A DNA stretch of 7,783 bases, taken from positions 1-7,783 of the forward strand of contig JAHJRR010000094.1 of the NCBI GenBank assembly GCA_018830685.1. The letters are read 5' to 3'. Shown here piece by piece: positions 1 through 6,887 of the stretch. Made by a program: the position numbers and the translations under genes. Every line of letters starts with the position of its first letter. Positions within the stretch are counted from its first letter, which is position 1. Under the pieces are notes generated by a model. The model did not search any database. It had not been told where the DNA came from and was given only the letters and a program-made list of their open reading frames with translations. This DNA is from Nanobdellota archaeon (GTDB taxonomy: Archaea; Nanobdellota; Nanobdellia; Pacearchaeales; GW2011-AR1).

Positions 1-464
1 GAACTTCTCCAACAGATTCTTGTCTAATAGAACTAATCCATCTCTCAAAATCCTCTTGTTCCTTTACAAGCTCATCTATTTTTCCTTGAAATTTTCTATA
101 AGTGTTTGGAAGTAAATCTCTGACGCTTTCTCCAGAAACAAATCCCACAAAAGGAGAATTATGATGCCTGTCAGAAAAATTTCTTATTTCAAAAACATCC
201 CAAAGTCTATCAACTCTTTGAGCAAACCTATGAATTGCATTAGGAGAAAGATCTAATTGAGCTTTTAGTCTATCAGAATCTATTTTTTTTTGTTATTAAG
301 TAAGTTCTAACTCGTTCAAAAATATTTGAATTTAAAGCAGCCTCCTGATAATCCTCAGGAAGTCTAAAAACACAAGAACTAATCGGAGAACCATCTCTAA
401 CCAAATAAAAAGGAACAACCAAATTTCTTCCGGTTTCAATGTCTATCTTTTCAAGTTCTCTCAT
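1..464 (-). CDS. Unrecognised protein, frameshifted at an A9 run, 3' end outside window
   Basis: I do not recognise this protein. It starts at the ATG at 464, with a TATA-like element about 24 bases upstream. The first frame runs 63 codons to a TGA at 273-275. Just before the stop, the coding strand has nine A (plus-strand T run 283-291). Removing one A joins the first part to a second frame that stays open without a stop for about 95 codons to base 1. That second frame has no ATG near its beginning, so one gene broken by a one-base indel is the best reading. The joined product has a short basic and hydrophobic start, then a charged, probably helical part with LVKEQEDFERW near the window edge. 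No signal peptide or catalytic motif is visible. A homopolymer sequencing error is the simplest cause; a true pseudogene or transcriptional slippage is possible. Confidence 0.6.
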
Positions 465-484
465 GTTTCTTAATAGCTTAATTT

Positions 485-492
485 AATTTAAA
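485..492 (-). promoter_or_regulatory. TATA-like element of the frameshifted gene
   Basis: The coding strand reads TTTAAATT, within an AT-only stretch, centred about 24.5 bases upstream of the ATG at 464. This spacing fits an archaeal TATA box with a leaderless or nearly leaderless transcript. The AT-rich setting makes the exact box uncertain. Confidence 0.45.
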
Positions 493-522
493 AATAAATG
501 TGTTTTCAAAAATATACTTTAC

Positions 523-846
523 TCAAACAAACGCTTTCAATTTCTCCTCAAACTCATCACCAGTCATAGCCCCAACAAACCTCTCTTTAACCTCGCCATC
601 TTTGAACAAAATAAAATTAGGAATTGACGAAACCTCAAACTTCTGAGCCAAATCCTCATTGCCATTAATATTAACTTTAGCAAATTTTATTTTACCCTTA
701 AATTTCTCTGACAATTCTTCAAAAATAGGGCCCATCATAACACAAGGCATACACCACTCCGCAAAAAAATCCACGACCACAACACTCTCTTTTACAAAAT
801 CATTAAATTCTTTTTCAGTCATTAATTCAACAACACCTTCGACCAT
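523..846 (-). CDS. trxA: Thioredoxin
   Basis: This is a 107-residue single-domain thioredoxin, the normal length for the family. It is a cytoplasmic dithiol-disulfide oxidoreductase that reduces disulfides in target proteins. The active site is W31-C32-M33-P34-C35; the buried acid D26 and the cis-proline I75-P76 are in their usual places. Met replaces the usual Gly in the CGPC motif, a change that usually shifts redox potential or partner choice. No signal peptide is present. The ATG at 846 follows a TATA-like element at leaderless distance, so it can be transcribed separately from the upstream thyA pair. Class II ribonucleotide reductases are re-reduced by thioredoxin, so a role as electron donor to the nearby NrdJ is a reasonable inference. 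A glutaredoxin-like role is less likely given the length and sequence. Confidence 0.95.
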   Translation of the reverse strand: MVEGVVELMTEKEFNDFVKESVVVVDFFAEWCMPCVMMGPIFEELSEKFKGKIKFAKVNINGNEDLAQKFEVSSIPNFILFKDGEVKERFVGAMTGDEFEEKLKAFV

Positions 847-867
847 AATGACAAAGAAGAAATTGAT

Positions 868-875
868 TTTATAAA
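868..875 (-). promoter_or_regulatory. TATA box of trxA
   Basis: TTTATAAA is centred about 25.5 bases upstream of the trxA ATG, the canonical archaeal TATA-to-start-site distance if transcription begins at the ATG. It lies in the short gap after the preceding gene ends at 891. Confidence 0.65.
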
Positions 876-890
876 AGTTGCTAATGAGAA

Positions 891-1097
891 TTAATCCTCA
901 AGGGGAATAATATCAAAAGAATCAAGAAGCATAGTCATCTCTCCGCCTTCTTTCTCTATTTGCGCTTCGCGCATTGTCTCTTCATAACTCCTACATTTCC
1001 CATCTCTTATCTGAACAACACCAGAATCATATCTACAATCATGTCCAATATTATAAGGACACTCATATGTATCGCAATCTAATTTTTGTCTTGTCAT
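891..1097 (-). CDS. Small Cys-rich protein, DUF1540-like
   Basis: This 68-residue protein carries four cysteines (C8, C13, C21, C35). The pattern is C-x4-C-P-Y-N-x5-C, then a hydrophobic strand (VVQI) and a final C-R-S-Y-E. It resembles the DUF1540 family (C..C.YN...C.A..I.V....C.SF), whose function is unknown; metal binding by the four Cys is inferred. The C-terminal half is acidic with hydrophobic patches and no recognised fold. The ATG lies two bases after the thyA stop codon with no room for its own promoter, so it is almost certainly co-transcribed with thyA. A purine-rich AAGGAG sits about 17 bases upstream, rather far for a ribosome site, so re-initiation after thyA is likely. The linkage suggests a role tied to thymidylate synthesis, but that is inference only. 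Confidence 0.75.
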   Translation of the reverse strand: MTRQKLDCDTYECPYNIGHDCRYDSGVVQIRDGKCRSYEETMREAQIEKEGGEMTMLLDSFDIIPLED

Positions 1098-1099
1098 TT

Positions 1100-2197
1100 T
1101 TAAACAGCCATCTGTCTCCTTATTGGAGGATGAGATTTATACCCTTTTAAATTAAAATCATCGATAGTCAATTCATCAAAAGGTTTATTTGCAATTTCCA
1201 TTCTCGACAAAGTCAAAGGCTCCCTTGCCATCTGTTCAAGAATAGCAGTCACATGATCATATCCTTTCATACCCCTTTCTCCTTCAGGTTCAAATGGCAA
1301 AATAAGTTTTAATTCAGATAGAAGGTTTAGATAATCTAAAGGCTCGCTAACACTCGCCACCAACTCCTTAAACCTAGACAAATTCTCTTTATACCATTCT
1401 CCCCTCTCACCAGTCCCACAATAAAAATGAGAATCTCCAAAAGTATGGACAAACCTCCTAGGAACTAAATCTGCCTGCTGAGCAATCACCTGCGTCAGCA
1501 TCGCATAGCTAGCAATATTAAAAGGCACGCCCAAAAACTGATCACAACTCCTCTGATACATCTGAACATCCAAAATCTCTCCATCAGAATTCGCCTGAAA
1601 CATCACGTGACAAGGCTCAAGTGCCATCCTAGATAAATCTCCAGCATTCCAAGAATTAAGAATTATTTTCTTACTTGTAGGTTTCTTCCTTAATGTTTCT
1701 ATAACTTTTGCAAACTGATCAACATGAATAGCTTCCCCATTCTCTCCTACAGATTTCCAATTCCTCCACTGCGCACCATACACAGGACCAAGCTCACCCC
1801 ACCTCAATGCAAACTCCTCTCCCTCCTGAACTCTCTGCCCATACTCAGCAAGAGCATCTACCCATTCAGGAGAATATTTAACAAGTCCTGCAGGAAAAAT
1901 TCCTTCTGCAGCCATCGCTTCCAAATTATGGTTAAAACCATCTCTTGTCCAAATTGGAACTTTGTTATCGACAAGATATTTTATATTTGTCTCCCCACGC
2001 ATAAACCAAATCAGTTCATGAATCACAGATTTCAAAGCTAATTGTTTTGTTGTCACAGCAGGAAAACCATCTCTCAAATCATACTCATTTTGATAACCAA
2101 AAAGAGAAATCAACGGAACCTCTTTGCTCCCACCTTTAACCACAGAGTAAGGAGATGTAAGAATTTCACGACAGTGTTCAAGATACTGCTGAACCAT
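1100..2197 (-). CDS. thyA: Thymidylate synthase (ThyA type), long divergent form
   Basis: Converts dUMP to dTMP using methylenetetrahydrofolate. The nucleophile is C196 in LEPCHVMFQ. QRSCDQFLGVPFNIASYA (from 215) supplies R216, D219 and N227, the last being the residue that selects uracil over cytosine. GDSHFY near 254-259 supplies the His and Tyr that bind the sugar. At 365 residues it is about 100 longer than E. coli ThyA (264). One extra segment, about residues 86-130, lies where Lactobacillus casei ThyA also has an insertion. A second, about 262-315, follows the GDSHFY motif. Two of the four Arg that hold the dUMP phosphate are Lys here (K176, K177), and the N-terminal one appears lost. 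No dihydrofolate reductase gene is in the window. A TATA element precedes the ATG; the DUF1540-like gene follows two bases after the stop. Confidence 0.93.
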   Translation of the reverse strand: MVQQYLEHCREILTSPYSVVKGGSKEVPLISLFGYQNEYDLRDGFPAVTTKQLALKSVIHELIWFMRGETNIKYLVDNKVPIWTRDGFNHNLEAMAAEGIFPAGLVKYSPEWVDALAEYGQRVQEGEEFALRWGELGPVYGAQWRNWKSVGENGEAIHVDQFAKVIETLRKKPTSKKIILNSWNAGDLSRMALEPCHVMFQANSDGEILDVQMYQRSCDQFLGVPFNIASYAMLTQVIAQQADLVPRRFVHTFGDSHFYCGTGERGEWYKENLSRFKELVASVSEPLDYLNLLSELKLILPFEPEGERGMKGYDHVTAILEQMAREPLTLSRMEIANKPFDELTIDDFNLKGYKSHPPIRRQMAV

Positions 2198-2217
2198 AAA
2201 AGAACATAATTTCTTTT

Positions 2218-2225
2218 TTTATAAA
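2218..2225 (-). promoter_or_regulatory. TATA box of thyA
   Basis: TTTATAAA is centred about 24.5 bases upstream of the thyA ATG, just beyond the stop codon of the C39-like gene. It suggests thyA and the small gene after it form their own leaderless transcription unit. Confidence 0.6.
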
Positions 2226-2242
2226 GATAGTTGTAATAAAAC

Positions 2243-2680
2243 TCATAGTTTTTTAATCAACCCAAATCCTCCACCAAGACTTGCCATCACTCTTCGGACA
2301 TCGCCAAGATCCGCTCTAACAAAAGAACCATCTGCAGGATCAATCAGAATCAATTTAGGATCAATAAAATCCTGAAGTAAACGAACATGAGAATTAGTAG
2401 CCACAAGACCATGATAAGCAGACATCTGATCCAACAAAAAATCCGGTTCATTAAACGGAGTCTCATTATGCGAAAAATATTTGTAATAATAACCTCTCTT
2501 AGACATAAAATCTTTAATCAAATTATCATTTATCAGAAAACCCCCTTTACATCCAGGAGTTACTTCTCTCGCAATTTCTTCTTGAGAAATTGCATCGCCA
2601 TGATAATTTAAAACAGCTTGCAAAACAGAACAGACACAATAATCTCCACTCTCTTGTGGAATTAGATGATATATTCCCAT
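2243..2680 (-). CDS. C39-peptidase-like (papain-fold) protein
   Basis: This 145-residue protein looks like a stand-alone peptidase C39-like domain. Near the N-terminus Q9-x5-C15 (QESGDYCVCSVLQAVLNYHG) matches the oxyanion Gln and nucleophile Cys of this fold, with a second Cys at 17. Later H98 and, 16 residues on, D114 in LILIDPADG match the spacing of the catalytic His and Asp. No signal peptide, transporter domain or bacteriocin gene is present, so the usual C39 job of cleaving leader peptides in an ABC exporter is not supported. I chose the ATG at 2680, one base after the preceding stop codon. An in-frame GTG at 2710 would give ten more residues (EGKRKFRLR after the start) but lies inside the upstream gene. 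It is probably cotranscribed with that gene. It could be an intracellular protease or a non-peptidase relative. Confidence 0.7.
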   Translation of the reverse strand: MGIYHLIPQESGDYCVCSVLQAVLNYHGDAISQEEIAREVTPGCKGGFLINDNLIKDFMSKRGYYYKYFSHNETPFNEPDFLLDQMSAYHGLVATNSHVRLLQDFIDPKLILIDPADGSFVRADLGDVRRVMASLGGGFGLIKKL

Positions 2681-2681
2681 C

Positions 2682-3275
2682 CTAAGTCTGAACTTCCTTT
2701 TCCCCTCCACTCGTCACTCTTCCACTCTGGTGTTGCCCAGAATAAGCTCTTGCAATATCTCCAACAACAACCTCATACTCGATGTTAAACATCCTCGCAC
2801 CAAGCTCAAAAACAAAATCGCTCTCTCCGAGATTCTTTATTCCAAAAGTCAAAACCCCTTTATACCCAGGATCAGTCTTCGTCGCATGAAAACTTACACC
2901 ACCCCTCTGCAAAGAACTCCTCGGCCAAACTTTAGGAATCAAATATCCCTCAGGCAAAGAAGAATCATATTTTATTTTCTCAACAGGAGCATTGATAACT
3001 TCAACAGTTGTGACAAGCAAATACTCTCCGGGTTTTATTGTAATCTGTTTATTCCCATCTTTACTCAAATCGCCAATTAATTCAGTTTCAGGGGAATATC
3101 TTTTTCCACCAGTATTATCCGCACCAAGAAAACTATCTCCAACAATCTTGTGGACCTGTCCCACACGCAAATCAATTCCAGAACCCTCTGGATTATTAAG
3201 TTCTCTCTCTGAGAGCCCTTCAATTAAATTATGCTCTTTATTCAAATCAAGAATAATCAACGCCGAGATTTTCAT
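2682..3275 (-). CDS. Dcd/dUTPase-family nucleotide hydrolase, probably a dUTPase
   Basis: This 197-residue protein belongs to the trimeric dCTP deaminase/dUTPase superfamily. Family motifs are GSGIDLRVG (31-39), PRSSLQRGG (118-126, with R119, S120, R124), TDPGYKG (134-140) and the C-terminal YSGQHQSG (178-185) that closes over the triphosphate. D135 matches the conserved Asp of the family. Ten residues on, where dCTP deaminases have the catalytic Glu (E138 in E. coli Dcd), there is G145 within LTFGIKNLG. Without that Glu deamination is not expected, so hydrolysis of dUTP to dUMP and diphosphate is the likelier reaction. Either way the product feeds ThyA. The protein is cytoplasmic. A TATA-like element lies upstream of the ATG, and the C39-like gene begins one base after its stop. 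It could be annotated dcd by similarity; the sequence argues for dut. Confidence 0.88.
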   Translation of the reverse strand: MKISALIILDLNKEHNLIEGLSERELNNPEGSGIDLRVGQVHKIVGDSFLGADNTGGKRYSPETELIGDLSKDGNKQITIKPGEYLLVTTVEVINAPVEKIKYDSSLPEGYLIPKVWPRSSLQRGGVSFHATKTDPGYKGVLTFGIKNLGESDFVFELGARMFNIEYEVVVGDIARAYSGQHQSGRVTSGGEKEVQT

Positions 3276-3290
3276 TCAAAAAAGAAATAG

Positions 3291-3303
3291 ATTTATTTTA
3301 AAA
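3291..3303 (-). promoter_or_regulatory. TATA-like element of the dUTPase-family gene
   Basis: The coding strand reads TTTTAAAATAAAT, with its core about 22-27 bases upstream of the ATG at 3275, inside the 51-base gap after the dCMP deaminase gene. The spacing fits a leaderless archaeal transcript. Confidence 0.5.
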
Positions 3304-3326
3304 GAATGTGTAACCACTTTATTACT

Positions 3327-3845
3327 CTACATCAACCGCGTGCGCACACCATCATTCATCCTTTCAAGAGGAACATAATTTGGAACATGACGTCTAAAAG
3401 AAATTCCCCCTTCACCAAACAATTCAAAAGTTCTTCTATATCTCCCCACTAATTCATCAGAATTTAAATCTCCATTCCCCCATTTCGCATCTACAACAAC
3501 CTCTTTTATACCAGATTGAACAATTCCGTGCGCACAAGGCATACAAGGTACAACATTTGTATAAAGAATACAATCCAAAAGAGAAGATCCAATTAAAGTT
3601 GCATTATAGATTGCATTCCTCTCAGCGTGTGAAAACCAAAAATCCTTCTCCCCCTTTTCTTGTCGTTCAAGAACATCATCACAAATCCCCCTTGGAAAAC
3701 TATTATATCCTGTAGAACGAATTTCCCGGCGGGGTCCAACAACAACCGCACCAACATGAGTCCTCTTATCTTTACTCTTCGCCGCAACAAGATAAACCAT
3801 CGTTATAAAATAATCGTCCCAAGAGGGTATATTAATTTCTGCCAT
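3327..3845 (-). CDS. Deoxycytidylate (dCMP) deaminase
   Basis: This 172-residue protein is a zinc-dependent deaminase converting dCMP to dUMP, the ThyA substrate. The zinc site is visible: H73-A-E75 with following R-N (HAERNAIYN) gives the His ligand and the proton-shuttling Glu, and VPCMPC gives C101 and C104. THVGAVVVGPRREIRSTGYNSFPRG (about 29-53) matches the conserved substrate-side region of dCMP deaminases (ComEB-like). The length is typical. I chose the ATG at 3845 because it has a TATA element at leaderless distance. A TTG at 3860 would add five residues (WFLS after the start) but falls inside the promoter. It follows nrdJ by 58 bases and precedes the dUTPase-family gene, consistent with joint supply of dUMP. 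A related cytidine-type deaminase is possible but less likely. Confidence 0.93.
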   Translation of the reverse strand: MAEINIPSWDDYFITMVYLVAAKSKDKRTHVGAVVVGPRREIRSTGYNSFPRGICDDVLERQEKGEKDFWFSHAERNAIYNATLIGSSLLDCILYTNVVPCMPCAHGIVQSGIKEVVVDAKWGNGDLNSDELVGRYRRTFELFGEGGISFRRHVPNYVPLERMNDGVRTRLM

Positions 3846-3867
3846 TGATAAAAACCACAAACCAAAC

Positions 3868-3875
3868 TTATAAAA
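3868..3875 (-). promoter_or_regulatory. TATA box of the dCMP deaminase gene
   Basis: TTTTATAA is centred about 26.5 bases upstream of the ATG at 3845. It is flanked by a 6-base inverted repeat, CACAAA at 3856-3861 and TTTGTG at 3877-3882, which might be an operator but is short enough to be chance. Confidence 0.6.
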
Positions 3876-3903
3876 ATTTGTGTCCTCTAAAGATTATGAC
3901 TGA

Positions 3904-6426
3904 TTAACACTTACTATAACCACATTTAGGATTCAAACATTTCTGACAACCCTCTTCCATCGCCAAAGGTCCTGAACACTCTGGGCAGAGATTTCCCGAA
4001 AGCCCCTTGTTTCCATTAACTTTTTTACCCTCACTAAGAAGAATTTTTTCTATCCCTTTTGCTATTGTGTCTGGAAGAGACCTAACAGCATTATGACCAA
4101 TACCTTTCTGAGTTTCTCCAGTAATTCCAATTAATTGTTCATAAATCTCATCTGGAGTCGCACCTTTCTTAAGAGCAAGCGAAATCAACCTACCATAACC
4201 CTCCATATTAGCATGCAAATCTCCTCCCGCTCTTCCCATACTAATAAAAAATTCATAAGCTCTTCCAAGATCATCTTCTTCAAGAATCCTATTCAAAGTC
4301 ATAAATGCATTCAGGTGTCGACCTTCAAAATTATAAGGAGTTTGCATTCTCACAGTTCTTCCGCCAACAGCATTCGGTCTTTCTATCTTCGTCAGGTCAA
4401 CAACACCTGAAAATACTCCCTCATCTTTCTTCTTAGACCCAGTTTCCAAAACCTGAATTTTCTTCGCTCCATCCCTATATACTGTCGTACCTTTTAATCC
4501 ACTCCTCCAAGCTAAAATATATGCGCTTCGAACATCCGCAACAGACGCATCATTTCTCATATTTATCGTCTTGCTTACTGCATTATCAGTATTCCTTTGG
4601 AACGCCGCCTGAATAGCTAGATGTTCCTGATAACTAAGGTCATGTGCTGATAAAAAAACCCTCTGTAAATCCTCCGGAACTTCCTCAATACCTTGAACAC
4701 TCCCATGATTTTTGCTCGACAAAGCCAAAATTTTCTCAAGATCAAGTCCTCTTTTTATAACCTCTGCTTCAAAACCAGGATGAACATATTCAAGAGTATC
4801 ATTTCCCCTTATATTTTTCCGATAGGCTACTGAGAAAATGGGTTCAACCCCCGAAGATGTATTATACAACATCGAGATAGTTCCAGTAGGAGCAATAGTT
4901 GTTCTATCGACATTTCTTACCCTATTCGCAGGATTTCCATCATCATAAGTACTTCCTTCAAAATCAGGGAAAACTCCTTTCTCATTAGCAAGTTCAACAG
5001 AAGCAGATTTTGCAGTATCCGTTATGAATCCCATAACTTCACCCGCAAGTGCTCTTGCATCTTCAGAAGAATAAGGTATTCCTAATTTGATAAGCATATC
5101 TGCCCAACCCATCACGCCCATCCCAATCCTCCTGTGCCTAAGAACAGTCTCTTCTATCTCAGGTATCGGACCCTTGCTTGCATCATTAACATTATCCATA
5201 AATCTAGTCATTGTTTTAACCGTTATTCCAATCTTTTCATAATCAACACAAAAATCTCCAGACTCACTCTCAGTAATCATCTCAGATAAAACAACACTTC
5301 CAAGGTTACAAGCATCATAAGGATGCAACGGTTGCTCTCCACAAGGATTAGTTGCTTTTATAGGCCCTTGGTCCGGAAGAGAATTACATCTGTTAATAGC
5401 ATCTAAAAAAATCATTCCAGGATCCCCCGTTTTCCAAGCTAACTCTGCAACAGTATCCAAAACGTAAGGAGCATACAACTGAACAATACCATCTTCCGAA
5501 ACTCTTCCAGCAACCTTATCGACATAAGTATCAACAACTTTAGTTTCACCAGGAACAACATCTAATCCTTCTCTTAAATCAAGTCTTAAAGAAGCAGGTT
5601 TAGGTTTAGCGCCAACTTCAGCACCACCAACTTTATTCTCCTCCACATTTCTAATAATCTGTTCAAGAACTGTATGATGAAGTTTTTTACCTGCAAACTC
5701 CAAATCATAAAATTCAGAATCATCTACTGCTTGCATAAAAGAATCAGTGGCACCTAAAGAAACATTGAAATTAGTTATTTCACCTCTTGCGGCTTTTGCA
5801 TAAATAAAATCCATAATGTCAGGATGTGTAACATCAAGAATTCCCATATTAGCACCTCTCCTATTTCCTGAATTAATAATAGTCGTTTCCTGATCAAATG
5901 AACCAATGAAAGAAACAACCCCCGAAGCAATTCCCTTAGATTTTTGAACATATGTTCCCCTTGGCCTCAATTCAGAAAAGTTATATCCTGTTCCACCACC
6001 ATTTTTATGAATTACTGCAGCATCCCTAACAGAATTAAATATGCTTCCACCCTCATCTCGATCCATACTATCATGAACAGGAAGAACATAACAATTGAAT
6101 AGAGCTTTAATATCAGTTCCAGCATTGGTCCAAATTCTTCCTGCAGGAGAAAATTGTCCGTTAGCAATCATTCCATAAAATTCCTGTGTCCAAGAATCTA
6201 CTTCCTCTTCAGAAGCATCATACTGAAATTCGACTTCAGCCATAGTTCTCGACATTCTATGAACAGCTTCAGCAGGAGTTTCAATAACCTCGCCATCATC
6301 ATTCCGAACAAGATATTTTTTTTCTAAAGCATATGTCTGATTGGAAGTTAAGCCCTCAACCCAACTTCCAGAACCCACATAATCAGGAAAACCTTCTGCT
6401 CTTTTTTCCAAATCCATTTCTTCCAT
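3904..6426 (-). CDS. nrdJ: Ribonucleotide reductase, adenosylcobalamin-dependent (class II)
   Basis: This 840-residue enzyme reduces ribonucleotides to deoxyribonucleotides with a radical generated from adenosylcobalamin; it works with or without oxygen. Key features in order: SPAGRIWTNAG near 94; C112 in LFNCYVLP, first of the redox pair; KNGGGTGYNFSELRPRG (142-158); N360, C362 (thiyl radical) and E364 in NPCGEQPL; C373 in ACNLGS, second of the pair; APTGTIS (513-519); and VYRDG near 650. The C-terminus has a Cys cluster: CPEC (814, 817), CQKC (827, 830), then C835 and C840, likely a zinc ribbon plus the tail dithiol that passes electrons to the active site. There is no N-terminal ATP-cone and no intein. 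The ATG at 6426 shares its A with the nrdR stop (TGATG), so translation is coupled; a GTG one codon upstream is less likely. Thioredoxin is the probable reductant. Confidence 0.97.
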   Translation of the reverse strand: MEEMDLEKRAEGFPDYVGSGSWVEGLTSNQTYALEKKYLVRNDDGEVIETPAEAVHRMSRTMAEVEFQYDASEEEVDSWTQEFYGMIANGQFSPAGRIWTNAGTDIKALFNCYVLPVHDSMDRDEGGSIFNSVRDAAVIHKNGGGTGYNFSELRPRGTYVQKSKGIASGVVSFIGSFDQETTIINSGNRRGANMGILDVTHPDIMDFIYAKAARGEITNFNVSLGATDSFMQAVDDSEFYDLEFAGKKLHHTVLEQIIRNVEENKVGGAEVGAKPKPASLRLDLREGLDVVPGETKVVDTYVDKVAGRVSEDGIVQLYAPYVLDTVAELAWKTGDPGMIFLDAINRCNSLPDQGPIKATNPCGEQPLHPYDACNLGSVVLSEMITESESGDFCVDYEKIGITVKTMTRFMDNVNDASKGPIPEIEETVLRHRRIGMGVMGWADMLIKLGIPYSSEDARALAGEVMGFITDTAKSASVELANEKGVFPDFEGSTYDDGNPANRVRNVDRTTIAPTGTISMLYNTSSGVEPIFSVAYRKNIRGNDTLEYVHPGFEAEVIKRGLDLEKILALSSKNHGSVQGIEEVPEDLQRVFLSAHDLSYQEHLAIQAAFQRNTDNAVSKTINMRNDASVADVRSAYILAWRSGLKGTTVYRDGAKKIQVLETGSKKKDEGVFSGVVDLTKIERPNAVGGRTVRMQTPYNFEGRHLNAFMTLNRILEEDDLGRAYEFFISMGRAGGDLHANMEGYGRLISLALKKGATPDEIYEQLIGITGETQKGIGHNAVRSLPDTIAKGIEKILLSEGKKVNGNKGLSGNLCPECSGPLAMEEGCQKCLNPKCGYSKC

Positions 6427-6866
6427 CACTTCTTCAACCCCCTCAACTCTTTATTGAAATCTTTAACATCCTGAAAATCCCTGTAAACAGAAGCGAATCG
6501 AATGTAAGCCACATTGTCCAACTTCTTAGTTTTCTTCATAATCAATTCTCCAATAGTAGAACTCTTGACTTCTTTCCTTCCCCTCCTCATAATCTGTTCC
6601 TCAATTTCATTTATCATTTTTTCAATTTTTTCTTTCGGCACAGGACGCTTCTCAAATGCCCTATAAATTCCCGACTCAAGTTTGTCACGAGAAAAAATCT
6701 CGCGACGACCGTCCTTCTTAATAACGTAAACATCACTTCGACCAATTTTCTCATAAGTCGTCACACGTTTCTTACACTTCAAGCACTCTCTTCGCCTCCG
6801 AATTCCCCCCGGAGAACCCCTTTTATCAGTCACCCGTGTTTTTCCCGAACAATATGGACATTCCAT
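6426..6866 (-). CDS. nrdR: Transcriptional repressor NrdR
   Basis: This 146-residue protein is a full-length NrdR, the zinc-ribbon/ATP-cone regulator that senses ATP and dATP and represses ribonucleotide reductase genes. The N-terminal zinc ribbon has C3-P-Y-C6 and C28-x2-C31, followed by RVTTYE. The ATP-cone covers about residues 46-137, with VIKKDGRREIFSRDKL near 48 and YIRFASVYRDFQDV near 121. It overlaps the nrdJ start by one base, so repressor and target enzyme are made from the same message. The ATG at 6866 is preceded by a 16-base palindrome like the NrdR box and then by a TATA element, so autoregulation is likely. NrdR is mainly bacterial and only sporadic in archaea, so acquisition from bacteria is a possible origin. 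Confidence 0.97.
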   Translation of the reverse strand: MECPYCSGKTRVTDKRGSPGGIRRRRECLKCKKRVTTYEKIGRSDVYVIKKDGRREIFSRDKLESGIYRAFEKRPVPKEKIEKMINEIEEQIMRRGRKEVKSSTIGELIMKKTKKLDNVAYIRFASVYRDFQDVKDFNKELRGLKK

Positions 6867-6871
6867 TGGAT

Positions 6872-6887
6872 ATACAATATATGGTAT
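6872..6887. promoter_or_regulatory. Putative NrdR box (operator)
   Basis: ATACAATATATGGTAT is a 16-base palindrome with seven of eight base pairs matched. Compared by eye with the NrdR-box pattern as I recall it (acaCwATATATwGtgt), it agrees at 13 of 16 positions, including the central C-w-ATATAT core and the G after it. It lies between the TATA element and the nrdR start codon, where a bound repressor would block transcription. NrdR boxes usually occur in pairs; a clear second copy is not seen, though the half-site ATTGTAT recurs at 6912-6918. Confidence 0.55.

Noticed and set aside
2681..2710. GTG start of the C39-like gene inside the dUTPase-family gene
   Set aside because: The ATG at 2680, one base after the upstream stop, is a better start, and the extra residues are not part of the fold motif.
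3846..3860. TTG start of the dCMP deaminase
   Set aside because: It would lie only about 11 bases downstream of the TATA element, whereas the ATG at 3845 is at the expected distance.
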